From positions 124,001 through 188,000 of the forward strand of contig CAJTDN010000005.1 in NCBI GenBank assembly GCA_910574865.1: DNA of 64,000 bases, given 5' to 3'. Origin of the DNA: Lachnospiraceae bacterium (GTDB lineage Bacteria; Bacillota; Clostridia; Lachnospirales; Lachnospiraceae). A program made the position numbers and the translations under genes. Below, in pieces: positions 35,280-44,878 of this stretch. Each line of letters starts with the position of its first letter. Position 1 is the first letter of the stretch. The notes beneath the pieces are model-generated. The model worked only from the letters and a program-made list of their open reading frames with translations. It was not told the origin of the DNA and did no database searches.

Positions 35280-36175
35280 TATTCCTCATCCTTTCCATAA
35301 CCTAAATCCTTCGCAATATCAGCCCAGCTATCATAATGCTTACCTCTAATCTCTTCAGGAATAAAATTATCGTTCTCTCCCGGATGATAAGGCTTTTCCC
35401 TTACTCTCTGCGGCAATTCCCAATAATACCTATGAAGACGCGCTGCTGCGTCTTTTCCTGCCATAACATATGGTTTTTTCTGTTCATCAGCAAAATAATC
35501 TAACGCTTGTTGTTTATGAAGAACAACAAAACCAATCGGCTGGTATTCTAACGCCCATACTTTCACTTGATGTTCTTTTTTCCAAAAATCCGGTTTCCCT
35601 TGATTATACTTCTTCAAATTACCGTCCCTCATGTTAGGATGCGCCCAATCTATAGCTTGAACTGGTATATCAATGCTTTTAAGCAAGTTGCAAAAGTCTA
35701 CAACAAGTTCCCAGTTATGAGGAATTTCAAAATAGACTCGATAATTCGGTTCTGCAAATGCATAATTACTTCTTCTGATATAACCGGTAACATCTGCGAA
35801 TCCTTTCACAAATTGTTTCCGCTCATCATATGAGAACGCGAATATCTCTGAAGAGATTCTTACATTATCAGAAGATGTCGCACCTCCTATATAGCGTAAA
35901 ATTTCTCGCATCAGGTAATCTTCATTCGGTTTCCTGAAAGACAACAACGAAACATTAGTACTTTGCGTAAACATCAGTGCCGTTCCCAACAAAGGCTCTA
36001 ATACTTGTCGTATATCAGTTATGCTTGCTCTTACATAAATTCCAACATCATGTTGGAATTCCGTTTCCAGCTTTTTATGTGGAATATCAATCGTTATAGT
36101 GGTTTCCGTGGCCCCTCTTTGTATTTCACCATTACCTATTATCATTCCTAACAAATATGACATTTCTACATTCAT
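35279..36175 (-). CDS. LAGLIDADG-like endonuclease candidate
   Basis: A 298-residue protein with two motifs like those of LAGLIDADG nucleases: YLLGMIIGNGEI (7-18, the last acidic residue in place of the usual DG) and FVKGFADVTGYIRRS (122-136), where Asp127 would be the catalytic residue. The spacing of about 115 residues fits a single-chain two-repeat enzyme. The C-terminal third, with HPGENDNFIPEEIRGKHYDSWAD-like text, is unrecognised. It overlaps both operon neighbours by 1-4 bases. Inside a methylation operon it is more likely a restriction subunit than a homing enzyme (inference). Confidence 0.55.
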   Translation of the reverse strand: MNVEMSYLLGMIIGNGEIQRGATETTITIDIPHKKLETEFQHDVGIYVRASITDIRQVLEPLLGTALMFTQSTNVSLLSFRKPNEDYLMREILRYIGGATSSDNVRISSEIFAFSYDERKQFVKGFADVTGYIRRSNYAFAEPNYRVYFEIPHNWELVVDFCNLLKSIDIPVQAIDWAHPNMRDGNLKKYNQGKPDFWKKEHQVKVWALEYQPIGFVVLHKQQALDYFADEQKKPYVMAGKDAAARLHRYYWELPQRVREKPYHPGENDNFIPEEIRGKHYDSWADIAKDLGYGKDEE

Positions 36176-37251
36176 TTTATTTCTCTCCCTATAACAAATG
36201 TTGCTTCTTTCATTTGTCTCGGATGAAAGAGCTTTTCATATGGATCGCTAATAACGATAATCTCTGGAGATTTCCCTCTTAACAATCGTTCTATATTATT
36301 AATTCTAATAAGAACATAGTGATTGCGCTGTTTTTCCATTTCTTGCATCTCCACAGATGTCATATTGAAATATGGGTATGAACGCTTACTAGTCTTAACT
36401 TCTATGAATATAAACTTTCCATTTTCAAGTGTCACTAGAATATCGCACCCTTTTCCAACCGACTTATCCGTCCACCGCTTTACGATTTCATAATCTAGAA
36501 CATAATTTTTAATATCTGAAAATACTACTTCTTCTCCAGCATTTTGGAACCCTTGATTAAACCAATGAACTTCATAATTAGCATCCAGTGAAATTCCCAA
36601 CGCATTTAGCGTTGTTTCGTCTTTAATTCTTAACAAGTAAAAAATATACTCTTCCCCAACCCATCCCAGTCTTAACATTTGATTGGGCGTAAACCCACTC
36701 GACTTATCATCTCCACTATCAACTTTTCTTTCTGTTTTTCTAGAAATCGTTTTTTCCTTATACTTTAGAACATTTGGACAAGGCAATTTTTTCTCTGTTT
36801 TAACCAACCGCTCAATATCTTGGACAAAATTTCTATAGCTATAAAAGCCCTTATCAAAATAGTCAAATTCCGACCGTTCAAATTTCTTAGCTACCAAATC
36901 TCTAATCCTTTTACTATCTTGTGCCCCCTTTTTAAACTTAAAGCCATATTCTTTAACCAGCTCATCTATAAACTGCGTATTATTTATTCTGTTACCGTAA
37001 GTTCCATCTATGTACTTTCGCAAAAAATCTGGACATCCCTCAGTATCATTTAAATATATTCGAAATTGTTTTCCATATTTATCAGCTTCATACGGATACT
37101 CATCCGAATACCTATACTTATATTCTTCTCTGAATTGTTCAGCCTTCCCTTTTGGTACTGTAGCCTCGATAGCATTAATAACACCCGGTACAGCCAAATA
37201 ACCTATCGCCTCTAATTTATCTTTTACCGATGGCCATTTCCAATTTGCCAT
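36172..37251 (-). CDS. DUF3883-type nuclease-domain protein
   Basis: A 359-residue protein. The first ~190 residues have no recognised domain. The C-terminal part has the DUF3883 pattern: GCDILV (Asp270), KFIFIEVKTSKRS (Glu284, Lys286) and then a Y-F-N-M-T-S-x-E segment, forming a PD-(D/E)XK-like fold. DUF3883 proteins accompany restriction and other defence genes. The ATG follows the methyltransferase gene by about 70 bases and overlaps the next gene by 4. Confidence 0.72.
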   Translation of the reverse strand: MANWKWPSVKDKLEAIGYLAVPGVINAIEATVPKGKAEQFREEYKYRYSDEYPYEADKYGKQFRIYLNDTEGCPDFLRKYIDGTYGNRINNTQFIDELVKEYGFKFKKGAQDSKRIRDLVAKKFERSEFDYFDKGFYSYRNFVQDIERLVKTEKKLPCPNVLKYKEKTISRKTERKVDSGDDKSSGFTPNQMLRLGWVGEEYIFYLLRIKDETTLNALGISLDANYEVHWFNQGFQNAGEEVVFSDIKNYVLDYEIVKRWTDKSVGKGCDILVTLENGKFIFIEVKTSKRSYPYFNMTSVEMQEMEKQRNHYVLIRINNIERLLRGKSPEIIVISDPYEKLFHPRQMKEATFVIGREIK

Positions 37252-37319
37252 ATCATCACCTTCCTCTTCCTATCAGCGACAACCAATAATGCTAGAACCT
37301 TACATATTAGAAAACGCAT

Positions 37320-38390
37320 TCACTCATTATCAAAAGCCATATTTATCTGATCAGCAATTGCTTTGGCAAGAAGTGGCGGAACCGCGTTCCCTATTTGTTT
37401 TCTAATATATACCTTCAATCCATAAAATATAAACTTATCATCAAATGATTGAATTCTCGCTGCCTCCCTCGGCGTTATTGCTCTATGCAAAAACGGGTGA
37501 TTATTGGTACCATTTGATGATGCATCAAATCTAGTATCAATAGTAGGAGACACCTCATCCCATTTGAGCCTTCCCCAAGTTGTCTTAAACTTCTGATTTC
37601 CATGTAGTTCGGATGGTAGAAATTTCTTACCTTGTTCCGGTGGAATCATTTTCAATTTATCTATCGCCACTTGTTTATGGTTAGATGCCTTGTGGTTATA
37701 AAGTTTATCACTTCCCGCTCGCATAAGCATCTGATAATCAGTCTCAGCTTTTGTAATATATTCCTGCTCAAAATCTCCTTCGCCTGATTCAAGATATGAA
37801 AGATCACTAATAGCATCATGAACCGTAATATATTTCTCCACCGTAGGCTTAGGCAATGGAATAATCCTTCCTTTGGAACAAATAAAAATAGCACGTTCCC
37901 TAGCTTGTGGAACCCCAAAGTCTGCAGCATTCAACACCCCATATTCTACCATATATCCTAAGTCTCCAATGGCTTTTAAGATTTCGTCCTTAAACCATCC
38001 ATTAGATGCAAGCAATAATCCCTTGACATTTTCTATAACAAACACTTCCGGTTGTAGTTCTTTAACAAGATTCAAATATTCTCTAAACAAGAAATTTCTT
38101 GAATCTTTCAATCCAAGTTTCTTTCCCTTCATAGAATACCCTTGGCAAGGCGGTCCACCAATTATCATATTTACTCCTACATTTTTAGCCCGAGAAACAA
38201 CCTTGCTTTTAACCAAAGCGTCAGTTATATCGCCCACTAAAACCTCTGTTTCTAACATATTCTTTTTAAATGTTTCTGCTGCCCTCTCATCAAAATCAAG
38301 TGCAACAACTGTATGAAAATGAGGATTCTTATCCATACCATATGAGAATCCCCCTGCGCCGCAAAAAAGATCCAGAACCCTAAATTCCAT
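37320..38390 (-). CDS. C5-cytosine DNA methyltransferase
   Basis: A 356-residue enzyme with the standard order of motifs: I LDLFCGAGGFS (6-16), IV GGPPCQGYS with catalytic Cys, VI FVIENVKGLL, VIII FGVPQARERAIFI and X IRKQIGNAVPPLLA. It transfers methyl from S-adenosylmethionine to cytosine C5. The target-recognition region (about 190-310) is specific to this gene and gives no sequence prediction. It starts one base after the upstream methyltransferase ends, so the two are coupled. Confidence 0.95.
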   Translation of the reverse strand: MEFRVLDLFCGAGGFSYGMDKNPHFHTVVALDFDERAAETFKKNMLETEVLVGDITDALVKSKVVSRAKNVGVNMIIGGPPCQGYSMKGKKLGLKDSRNFLFREYLNLVKELQPEVFVIENVKGLLLASNGWFKDEILKAIGDLGYMVEYGVLNAADFGVPQARERAIFICSKGRIIPLPKPTVEKYITVHDAISDLSYLESGEGDFEQEYITKAETDYQMLMRAGSDKLYNHKASNHKQVAIDKLKMIPPEQGKKFLPSELHGNQKFKTTWGRLKWDEVSPTIDTRFDASSNGTNNHPFLHRAITPREAARIQSFDDKFIFYGLKVYIRKQIGNAVPPLLAKAIADQINMAFDNE

Positions 38391-38391
38391 G

Positions 38392-39450
38392 TTAATCTAC
38401 CTCGTAATTTATTTTTCGAATCAAAATTCTCTTGAATAATTCTTTTCCCTTTATTTTGGGCTTGAACAAATCAAACTCATTATCTGATCCATGATTCGCT
38501 TCTCCAACAATTTCAAATTGAAATCCGTTATGATACTTCAAAAATGTTATAGGCACACCCATTATTCCATCATAATCCATTGGTATGTTAGCCACTCTGG
38601 TCACATTAATCGCATCATAGTTATCATACTGGGGATAATTTATAGGATCAAACTTCTGGGTAAGTTTAAGTTCCTGATGACGTTTAGGAATATCAAGATT
38701 AGTAATCCACATCGCATTTCCAATACTTCTCCATTTCTGTCCAGAATCATCAATCCAAAACCTAGTTTTACGTGGTTCTGCGTCACTCGGAACACGAAAC
38801 TCCATGTTTCCAAAACCATACCCCACCCATGCCTTATTTTCCTTAATGTATGGAAATATTTCTTTATATGTTATCGCATTTTGGTTTCCTATCAACAAAA
38901 ATTTCTTATCATATTTTACAAGCAAAGAAAACAGTGCCGCAAACAAGCTAAAGGGCGGATTTGTACAACATATATCACATTTTTTCAGATATTCTATACA
39001 TTCCTCCGAGCGAAAGTCACCATTGCCCTTTAGTTTTTTTACTTTGCCCTTTCTCTGCAATACATCTTTAATAGTCTTATCATCAACTTCCACCCCCGCC
39101 AATCCAGGCATACGAGAAATCTCTAGGACATACCCATTCTTCGACGTAAGTGGTTCACCATTCTCGTCTGTAAGAGGTAACGTCATCTGAACATTATTTT
39201 TTATCAAATCTATTTTTGACGCACAATATGATGTACAAATAAGCTTTTTAATTCTCAAACGATTGAAATTTTTCATGAAATAATATGAAAAGTTAGATTC
39301 AAATGGATCATCGCAGTTGCATAAAACAATCTTCCCCTTAAACCTATCTTCATAGTGAACCAATTCCTCCGCTATGGTTTCATATGTTGTATACCATTCA
39401 TCAGTATCCGTAGAATATTTTGCGCTATTTAAAATCGAATTATCCGACAT
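38392..39450 (-). CDS. EcoRI-type adenine-specific DNA methyltransferase
   Basis: A 352-residue protein of the EcoRI methyltransferase family, which methylates adenine N6. Visible are DEWYTTYETI at the N-terminus (a family signature), the NPPF catalytic motif (164-167) in CCTNPPFSLF, and the closing segment VPITFLKYHNGFQFEIVGEA. It is the first gene of the operon. A second methyltransferase of another chemistry follows, which is unusual for one simple restriction system. Confidence 0.88.
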   Translation of the reverse strand: MSDNSILNSAKYSTDTDEWYTTYETIAEELVHYEDRFKGKIVLCNCDDPFESNFSYYFMKNFNRLRIKKLICTSYCASKIDLIKNNVQMTLPLTDENGEPLTSKNGYVLEISRMPGLAGVEVDDKTIKDVLQRKGKVKKLKGNGDFRSEECIEYLKKCDICCTNPPFSLFAALFSLLVKYDKKFLLIGNQNAITYKEIFPYIKENKAWVGYGFGNMEFRVPSDAEPRKTRFWIDDSGQKWRSIGNAMWITNLDIPKRHQELKLTQKFDPINYPQYDNYDAINVTRVANIPMDYDGIMGVPITFLKYHNGFQFEIVGEANHGSDNEFDLFKPKIKGKELFKRILIRKINYEVD

Positions 39451-39638
39451 AATATTAGTCTTCCTTTACAAAAATTTTCTATCATTCAGCATCTACGCCT
39501 ATATTTTCTTTACTGAAAATGTCCATGCATTCTCCTCATCACTTTCATATCATCCATTAGTCTCAACCAAAACATAGTCTATCATAATCACACGGCCACT
39601 TCAAGTGGGGGTTGAAAAATCTTCGCCATCCTATCTTC

Positions 39639-39971
39639 CTAAAATAACGCCGCTTTTTTATCAGCCTTTAATTTTTGTATAATTATTTCACTCAACTCAT
39701 CATTCGAATAATAAGTTTTTATATCTTTTTGAATATTTGAGTAAAATTCTTCTATTTCTCGAATAAATTCTTCATGGACGCCTATCAATATCTCAAGAAA
39801 TTCTTCTTTATCAAATTCAACATTTTCTGTAGTCATTTCGATATTTTCTTTTGTAACCTTCAAGTTTTTTGATACTATCTCATGAATTAATTTTGCCAAA
39901 TCAGGTTGTAAAATATTTATAATAACATCAAAATCTTCTTGTTTAAATTTTATATTCAAATTATTCTCCAT
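39639..39971 (-). CDS. small acidic protein coupled to the TrlF-type gene
   Basis: About 110 residues, helical and acidic, with no family I recognise. Its ATG (39971) lies inside the last codons of the PHP-ATPase gene, with an 11-base overlap, so it is translated as a coupled partner. It may be a regulatory or toxic subunit of that system. Confidence 0.6.
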   Translation of the reverse strand: MENNLNIKFKQEDFDVIINILQPDLAKLIHEIVSKNLKVTKENIEMTTENVEFDKEEFLEILIGVHEEFIREIEEFYSNIQKDIKTYYSNDELSEIIIQKLKADKKAALF

Positions 39972-42297
39972 ATTTTTCCATCCTCCTATGAATGGCCATT
40001 TTTCCACCATCAAGTATAACCGCCGCCTTATCTAAAATATCCCCATATTCCAACGCTCCATATTCATAGCAAAATCTATCACCTGTGTGATTAGCTATAA
40101 TAACACATTCAGCATCTCCATTTATCACAATATTGGCATCATGAGTCACCAAGATTATCTGTCTCTTATACTTCTGTGTTCTAATCCATCGTGTTAATTG
40201 TGCATATCTAGCTTCATTATCAATATTATCCTCTGGTTGATCAATAAGTAAAGGTATCGTTGACTCTGTATGAAGTATAAATTCCATAACCGCATTTGCT
40301 TGTGTGCCAGGAGAAGTATTATGTAAATCAACAAATATTTCTGCTGATTTATAAATAATTTTTTGTACCTTATCTGCTTTCAACCCCTCAAATTCAGAGA
40401 TTTTTCGAACCAACTCCGAAAATGAAACTGAGTCTTTAGTTTTTCCGTTTAGCTCATCAGTAGTTGCGTACTCTTTAAATATCTCGCCTATTTCTTTCTT
40501 ATCAAATCCCTTTTTCATGGATTTATTTACAGATTCTATAATCATTCTTTTGGCATACTCTACTGGATGTTCTTTATTAGAAATTGATACAAAGAAAAAC
40601 GCATTATTTTTCTCGCCTGGATATTCTGAATACTGAATACTAATCTCCGTCTTACTGGCATCAATTTCATAAAGTCTATTTACTTGCCGAATTCTTTCTA
40701 ATTCTTTGCTATAGAGAAACTTTAATTTCTGTTCGATACGCTCCCTACTTTCGCCTTTCTTTTTATCCTCATTACTCCTTTTCTTTTTTTGTTCATCTAT
40801 TTTCTTTTTTATTAACTTTGGAAAGTGATTTTCAAATAAAACACAATAATTATATTTAACAATGTTCTCCACCAATTGATTAATGAACTGGTTAAAAAGC
40901 ATTTCCAATTGTTCGTCCCAAATCATATCATTGTCTGGTAATAATTTTCGTATATACTTGTCAAATCCCTCCTGCCCAACAGAAAGTGATATTCCTTTAC
41001 CTTTCTTTGGCTTTACCAATAAGCTTGTTTTCTTTTTTCCAATATGAATTAAATTTTTTAAGTCATCCGCAACGTTTATATCATCAATCAAAGACAACTC
41101 TTTATTTTTTTCAACAATTGTCTTTATATCCGATATGCCATAGGAAATAGAACCATTTTCAGAAAATTGTTTTTTAAAAAATCTCTCCAACTTCTCTTGA
41201 CTATTTCCATCAAACAATTCATTTATATATGCTTGACTAAAATATACTATATTAATATCCGAAGCCAAGGAAACATCATTAAAATTTGTAATTTGAATAT
41301 CAAATTTCTTCACAAAACTGGCTCTAACACTATTTTCAATCTTTTTTGGGGTAATTCCATATACAATTGCATCTAAGAGGGCTGACTTTCCTTTCCCCCT
41401 TCCTCCAACAATAACGTTTAATCTGTCAGATAATTCTAATTCAATTTTATTATTTTCCTTCAACCTCTTCAAATCATCTGACAATACAACTCTCTTTATC
41501 TTCTCTGATGGATTACTTTGTGGCCTATCTTCATATTCATATAATATCCTACTTTTATCACTCCCCGCCAACAATAATCCTTTAAATGAATTTAAACACA
41601 AGAAATATTGATGTGGGTTTTCAATATATTTTTTAAGCTTTTCATAATCGGCAGAATCAGAAAACGCTATTACCGCCTGTGTGTTTTCTTCTTCTCCGTA
41701 TTGCTTATTTAGGAATTCAATTGCTTTACAAATATCGCTTCTTCCACCAGCTTCCCAAAAAGGGAAAAACAAACCCGAAAATTCATTAGTACCTTTATCT
41801 GCAGACACTTCATCAAACCAATCAAAATCAATCCCTCTTTTATCTTGCTTGAAAGCATGAGGAGATACTACAAATTTCTTCTTATTATAAATCAATTGCA
41901 TAACAAAACCTTCAAAATATACCTTTTCTTCCTTTTCAATATAATCCTCTATCAATGCTTTCAATTCAAAGATATTGTCAAGTTCTTTTTCATCAAAATA
42001 GAAAATAATATGTTTTGAATTTTTAGCATTTTCCGTCAAATAAACATCCACCTCTATTCCTGGAATAATCACAATATCGCTTTTTTTTCGAAAAAGTTGA
42101 TATGCCTCTGCATTTATTTTATTATGATCCGTAAAGGAAATCATTCCTATTCTTTTATCTGCCTCTCTATATATTTTAATTATTTCATCTACAAATTCTT
42201 CTGCTGATACTCCACAATAATTTTTCTTTGTAGGTGTTCCTAACGGCGTATGAATATGCAAATCCCATATATTAGGTTTTCTTAAAATTTTATCCAT
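39961..42297 (-). CDS. TrlF-type protein: PHP phosphoesterase domain plus SMC-like ATPase
   Basis: A 778-residue protein. Residues 1 to ~240 are a PHP domain: DLHIHTPLG (12-20), FTDHN (55-59), IPGIEVDVY (78-86) and SPHAFKQD hold the metal-binding His and Asp residues. Residues ~290-760 are an ATPase of the SMC/RecN type with Walker A VGGRGKGKSALL, signature TSPGTQANAVMEF, Walker B IPLLIDQPEDNID and the H-loop ILVTHD. A central coiled-coil-like region is rich in Lys and Glu. This fusion is the TrlF family, found in defence islands and likely to act on nucleic acids. Strongly AT-rich. Confidence 0.82.
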   Translation of the reverse strand: MDKILRKPNIWDLHIHTPLGTPTKKNYCGVSAEEFVDEIIKIYREADKRIGMISFTDHNKINAEAYQLFRKKSDIVIIPGIEVDVYLTENAKNSKHIIFYFDEKELDNIFELKALIEDYIEKEEKVYFEGFVMQLIYNKKKFVVSPHAFKQDKRGIDFDWFDEVSADKGTNEFSGLFFPFWEAGGRSDICKAIEFLNKQYGEEENTQAVIAFSDSADYEKLKKYIENPHQYFLCLNSFKGLLLAGSDKSRILYEYEDRPQSNPSEKIKRVVLSDDLKRLKENNKIELELSDRLNVIVGGRGKGKSALLDAIVYGITPKKIENSVRASFVKKFDIQITNFNDVSLASDINIVYFSQAYINELFDGNSQEKLERFFKKQFSENGSISYGISDIKTIVEKNKELSLIDDINVADDLKNLIHIGKKKTSLLVKPKKGKGISLSVGQEGFDKYIRKLLPDNDMIWDEQLEMLFNQFINQLVENIVKYNYCVLFENHFPKLIKKKIDEQKKKRSNEDKKKGESRERIEQKLKFLYSKELERIRQVNRLYEIDASKTEISIQYSEYPGEKNNAFFFVSISNKEHPVEYAKRMIIESVNKSMKKGFDKKEIGEIFKEYATTDELNGKTKDSVSFSELVRKISEFEGLKADKVQKIIYKSAEIFVDLHNTSPGTQANAVMEFILHTESTIPLLIDQPEDNIDNEARYAQLTRWIRTQKYKRQIILVTHDANIVINGDAECVIIANHTGDRFCYEYGALEYGDILDKAAVILDGGKMAIHRRMEKYGE

Positions 42298-42543
42298 AAA
42301 TGTTTCCCCCTTTATCTACTATGTATCATTTATAACCCCTATGAAAGACTTGACCCAAAAACTTCACAATCAGCCCCTCTTAATAGTATTCGGAATGTCG
42401 CGGCACTCTTCAATCATACGCAAAAATCTATCAATTTCATTGAAGATTCCATTTTCATTATCTCTCATACATCTAAGATTTTCAAAGTTTTTTCGTTTTT
42501 TACTATTACAATGGCGCACCCACATTAAGTTCAAGATACTCTC
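42298..42543. other. short gap with a possible 51-codon frame
   Basis: About 245 bases between the TrlF gene and the GIY-YIG pseudogene. On the minus strand a frame from 42525 to 42370 ends EEC-RDIPNTIKRG; it has no good ribosome binding site and could be the tail of a lost gene. The TrlF promoter probably lies in the part closest to it. Confidence 0.3.
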
Positions 42544-43289
42544 TCAATTTTCTTCCAACGATTTCAGTGTCCTCCCATCCTCCGTTCTCCAACGGGTAAG
42601 CCCGTTTTCGCTCTTTCCTATCACAAACATCGCCGCATAGGACGGGCTTGTAAAAAGCATATCCTCTTGCAATACCCCATCTGTATCTACAAGTGCGTCT
42701 TCGACCGCGGTTTTCCGTCTTTCCTTTATCGTCGCCGGTATCGTGTTATCATCAACCTTTGAAATATGACTGCCTTGTAATACAACAAATCCCTCCGAGG
42801 TCTGGTAGCCGCCGGCCTCGACTTTTCCTACATTTTTTATTGTTCTCTCAAGCCACAATTTTATAGTGTCTTCCGCCTTTATCGGCATATCATCTTGTTT
42901 TTCAGTACTGGCTTACTTATTGGCTCGAACAATTTATGCCCCAATGTTCCCATAATCACTTTGGCGTAATCGATAAATTCCTCCATCTCGCTTTCCTTCT
43001 CTTCCGTAATATTTCCAAGCGTAGGGTCATTGCTATTTTTTACATCATATCTATTTGCCTCAATCGCCAAATTACAAAAGCGATTCTCAAGATAACTAAT
43101 TTCCGTCGGGCCAAAAGAATTGTTGGATGTCGTAAATACGATGGCCTCCATCCAGTAGTCTTTATCCGAATTACGCTTATGCTCTTGTAAACGATTCAAA
43201 ATCTCCTCTCCATTCTTTCGGGCTCCGGCTTGTCCGATATAAACCACCCCTTTTCCAGTCTCATCGGATGTTCCAAGGAGAAAATAAAC
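42544..43289 (-). pseudogene. GIY-YIG/DUF4357 protein, 5'-truncated and frameshifted copy
   Basis: Nearly the same as the intact gene at 45916-46830, but without its first ~55 codons. The frame starts at VYFLLGTSDETGKG right next to the stop of the metallopeptidase gene, and shifts near 42885 between ...SKPVLKNK and PIKAEDTIK. The two pieces together cover the GIY-YIG and DUF4357 domains. The start of the copy was removed at the point where the higBA-like genes begin, so it was created by a duplication followed by deletion. Confidence 0.88.
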
Positions 43290-43297
43290 ATATCAGC

Positions 43298-44383
43298 TTA
43301 AACCCACTCATATCTCGGTCGGGCCTTCCAGGGAATTCTTGTCTCTTTCATAAGACGCCCCTGAACGATATATTCTTTTACTTTCTGCGAAGCAGCAAAG
43401 TTCTCTATCCCCCGAACTCGTTTATACCCCTCCGATTCAACAAATGCACGGTATTCCTCTGAATCTAATAAAAACTCGCCAGCCATACAATCCGCCCTTG
43501 CCTCTCTGTCTCCAGACACAGAATCGAAATCAACAAACTCATGCTTTGTATCACCGTTTAGAATATGGGCAATCTCATGAAACAGCGTAAACCAGAATAT
43601 ATCAGCGAACTTTTGCCTCAGGGTCATGCAAAGAATTAAAGAACCGTCTTCGGTTTTCTTAATAAATCCTTGAACCGGTGCCCCCATAAAATTAGGAACT
43701 ATTCGAAAAGCAATTCCACACTCCGAAAAGATGGTCGCAAGTTTCTTTTGTATTTGATTCGCCCTCATAAACATGACTTGCTTAATCTCAGGTATTTTTT
43801 CTCGAAGTCTCTCCACATCTACCCGGTCTGCAATTTCAATATCTTTTGTGAGTAGTTCACACATTCTCTGCCACGCGAACAAAACATATGGATCAACATT
43901 TGCGCCTTTGCTCTGTACGCGATATGCGGCCGCATAAGAAATTTTCGGTGTATCGAGCAAGTTGCTGATACCAAAAATCATTCTGAAATCCAATACCATG
44001 GCTGCCGGATTTGCATCACCATCAATCCAACCAAAACCACTCCATACCTCGATAACCTCTTTTAAATTCCTCAGTACGTCAAGTTCTTGTTCCGTGATAT
44101 TATTTAATTCTTCAAACTCCAATATTTCCCGATCATAATTTGTTTGAAGGTTTATCCAAAAAACAGCCTCTATCCCTAAGGCATATTCAAGTTTTCTTGC
44201 AAATGCAACCGAAATCCCCTTTTGTCCATGAATGACCGTACTAATATGTTTCTCCGTCATTCCCGTTCTAACCGCCAATTCTCTTTGAGTCATTTCTCTA
44301 TCTTCCAAAACTTCCGCCAATGTCTCTCCCGGATGAATAATATAATCACTAGATAATCCAACTGAATTTTTTTCCTTTTCCAT
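43298..44383 (-). CDS. higA: HigA-type antitoxin with ImmA/IrrE-like metallopeptidase domain
   Basis: About 361 residues. The N-terminal 75 residues are a HigA-like helix-turn-helix (HPGETLAEVLEDREMTQRELAVRTGM...VIHGQKGISVAFARKLEYALGI). The C-terminal half has a zinc peptidase motif FHEIAHIL (H-E-x-x-H) followed by EARADCMAGEFLL, as in ImmA/IrrE proteins. Such fusions act as antitoxins whose peptidase domain may control their own stability or that of a partner. The start is ATG at 44383 (MEKEKN) with AAGGGG upstream; it overlaps the end of the toxin gene. Confidence 0.85.
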   Translation of the reverse strand: MEKEKNSVGLSSDYIIHPGETLAEVLEDREMTQRELAVRTGMTEKHISTVIHGQKGISVAFARKLEYALGIEAVFWINLQTNYDREILEFEELNNITEQELDVLRNLKEVIEVWSGFGWIDGDANPAAMVLDFRMIFGISNLLDTPKISYAAAYRVQSKGANVDPYVLFAWQRMCELLTKDIEIADRVDVERLREKIPEIKQVMFMRANQIQKKLATIFSECGIAFRIVPNFMGAPVQGFIKKTEDGSLILCMTLRQKFADIFWFTLFHEIAHILNGDTKHEFVDFDSVSGDREARADCMAGEFLLDSEEYRAFVESEGYKRVRGIENFAASQKVKEYIVQGRLMKETRIPWKARPRYEWV

Positions 44384-44720
44384 GATAATCAATCACCCCT
44401 TCGATAATCAGTGTATCACATTGTTTCAAACTTTCTGCGCTCAAATCTTTTGTATTTGGCCTTACAATCAACCTATAATTTGCAGATGCCCTTAATGAAT
44501 ATGCCCCCTTGTAATCACCTTCCAGCGATTCCATTTTTCCTATCCCTGACTGCTGAAGTGTCGAAAACGAAGAGAATGCAACAATTTGATTATATCGTTT
44601 TTTAATCGCTTTCGTTAATTCCGCCCCAACCGCCTTGCTCATTAAGTTTTTAGAATTACAAACATCATTCAAATCATCAAATAATTTCTTGACTCTTTCA
44701 TCCCCAAATTCGACGTACAG
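44349..44720 (-). CDS. higB: HigB-type toxin (RelE/ParE fold)
   Basis: About 124 residues with the HigB/ParE pattern: LTKAIKKRYNQIVAFSSFST, SLRASANYRLIVRP and ETLIIEGVIDYHGK-like ending (here CDTLIIEGVIDYHG). Read from the usual Met the protein would begin at 44672, but family-like residues (LYVEFGDERVKKLFDDL) continue to about 44720. There only CTG or GTT codons follow the AAGGGGG ribosome binding site (44731-44737). So a non-AUG start or a lost start codon must be assumed. It probably cuts mRNA at the ribosome and is paired with the downstream antitoxin. Confidence 0.75.
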   Translation of the reverse strand: MYVEFGDERVKKLFDDLNDVCNSKNLMSKAVGAELTKAIKKRYNQIVAFSSFSTLQQSGIGKMESLEGDYKGAYSLRASANYRLIVRPNTKDLSAESLKQCDTLIIEGVIDYHGKGKKFSWII

Positions 44721-44743
44721 AACAACTTCGCCCCCTTATATAT

Positions 44744-44791
44744 CTTACCATTTAGGTAAGTCTATTATACCATATAAATGCTTCTTGTCAA
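44744..44791 (-). promoter_or_regulatory. higBA promoter with operator
   Basis: On the minus strand TTGACA (44786-44791) and TATAAT (44764-44769) are 16 bases apart, a near-consensus promoter. Just downstream is the palindrome CTTACC-ATTTA-GGTAAG (44744-44760), with 6-base perfect arms, placed over the transcription start. It is a natural site for the HigA helix-turn-helix. Confidence 0.75.
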
Positions 44792-44878
44792 TCTTTTAAT
44801 ACATTTTTGTCTCAGTATAATAACCGTTCTATAAAATTGCTTTTCCTATTGAGCCTCGCTTTGATAACCCACTCCTGC

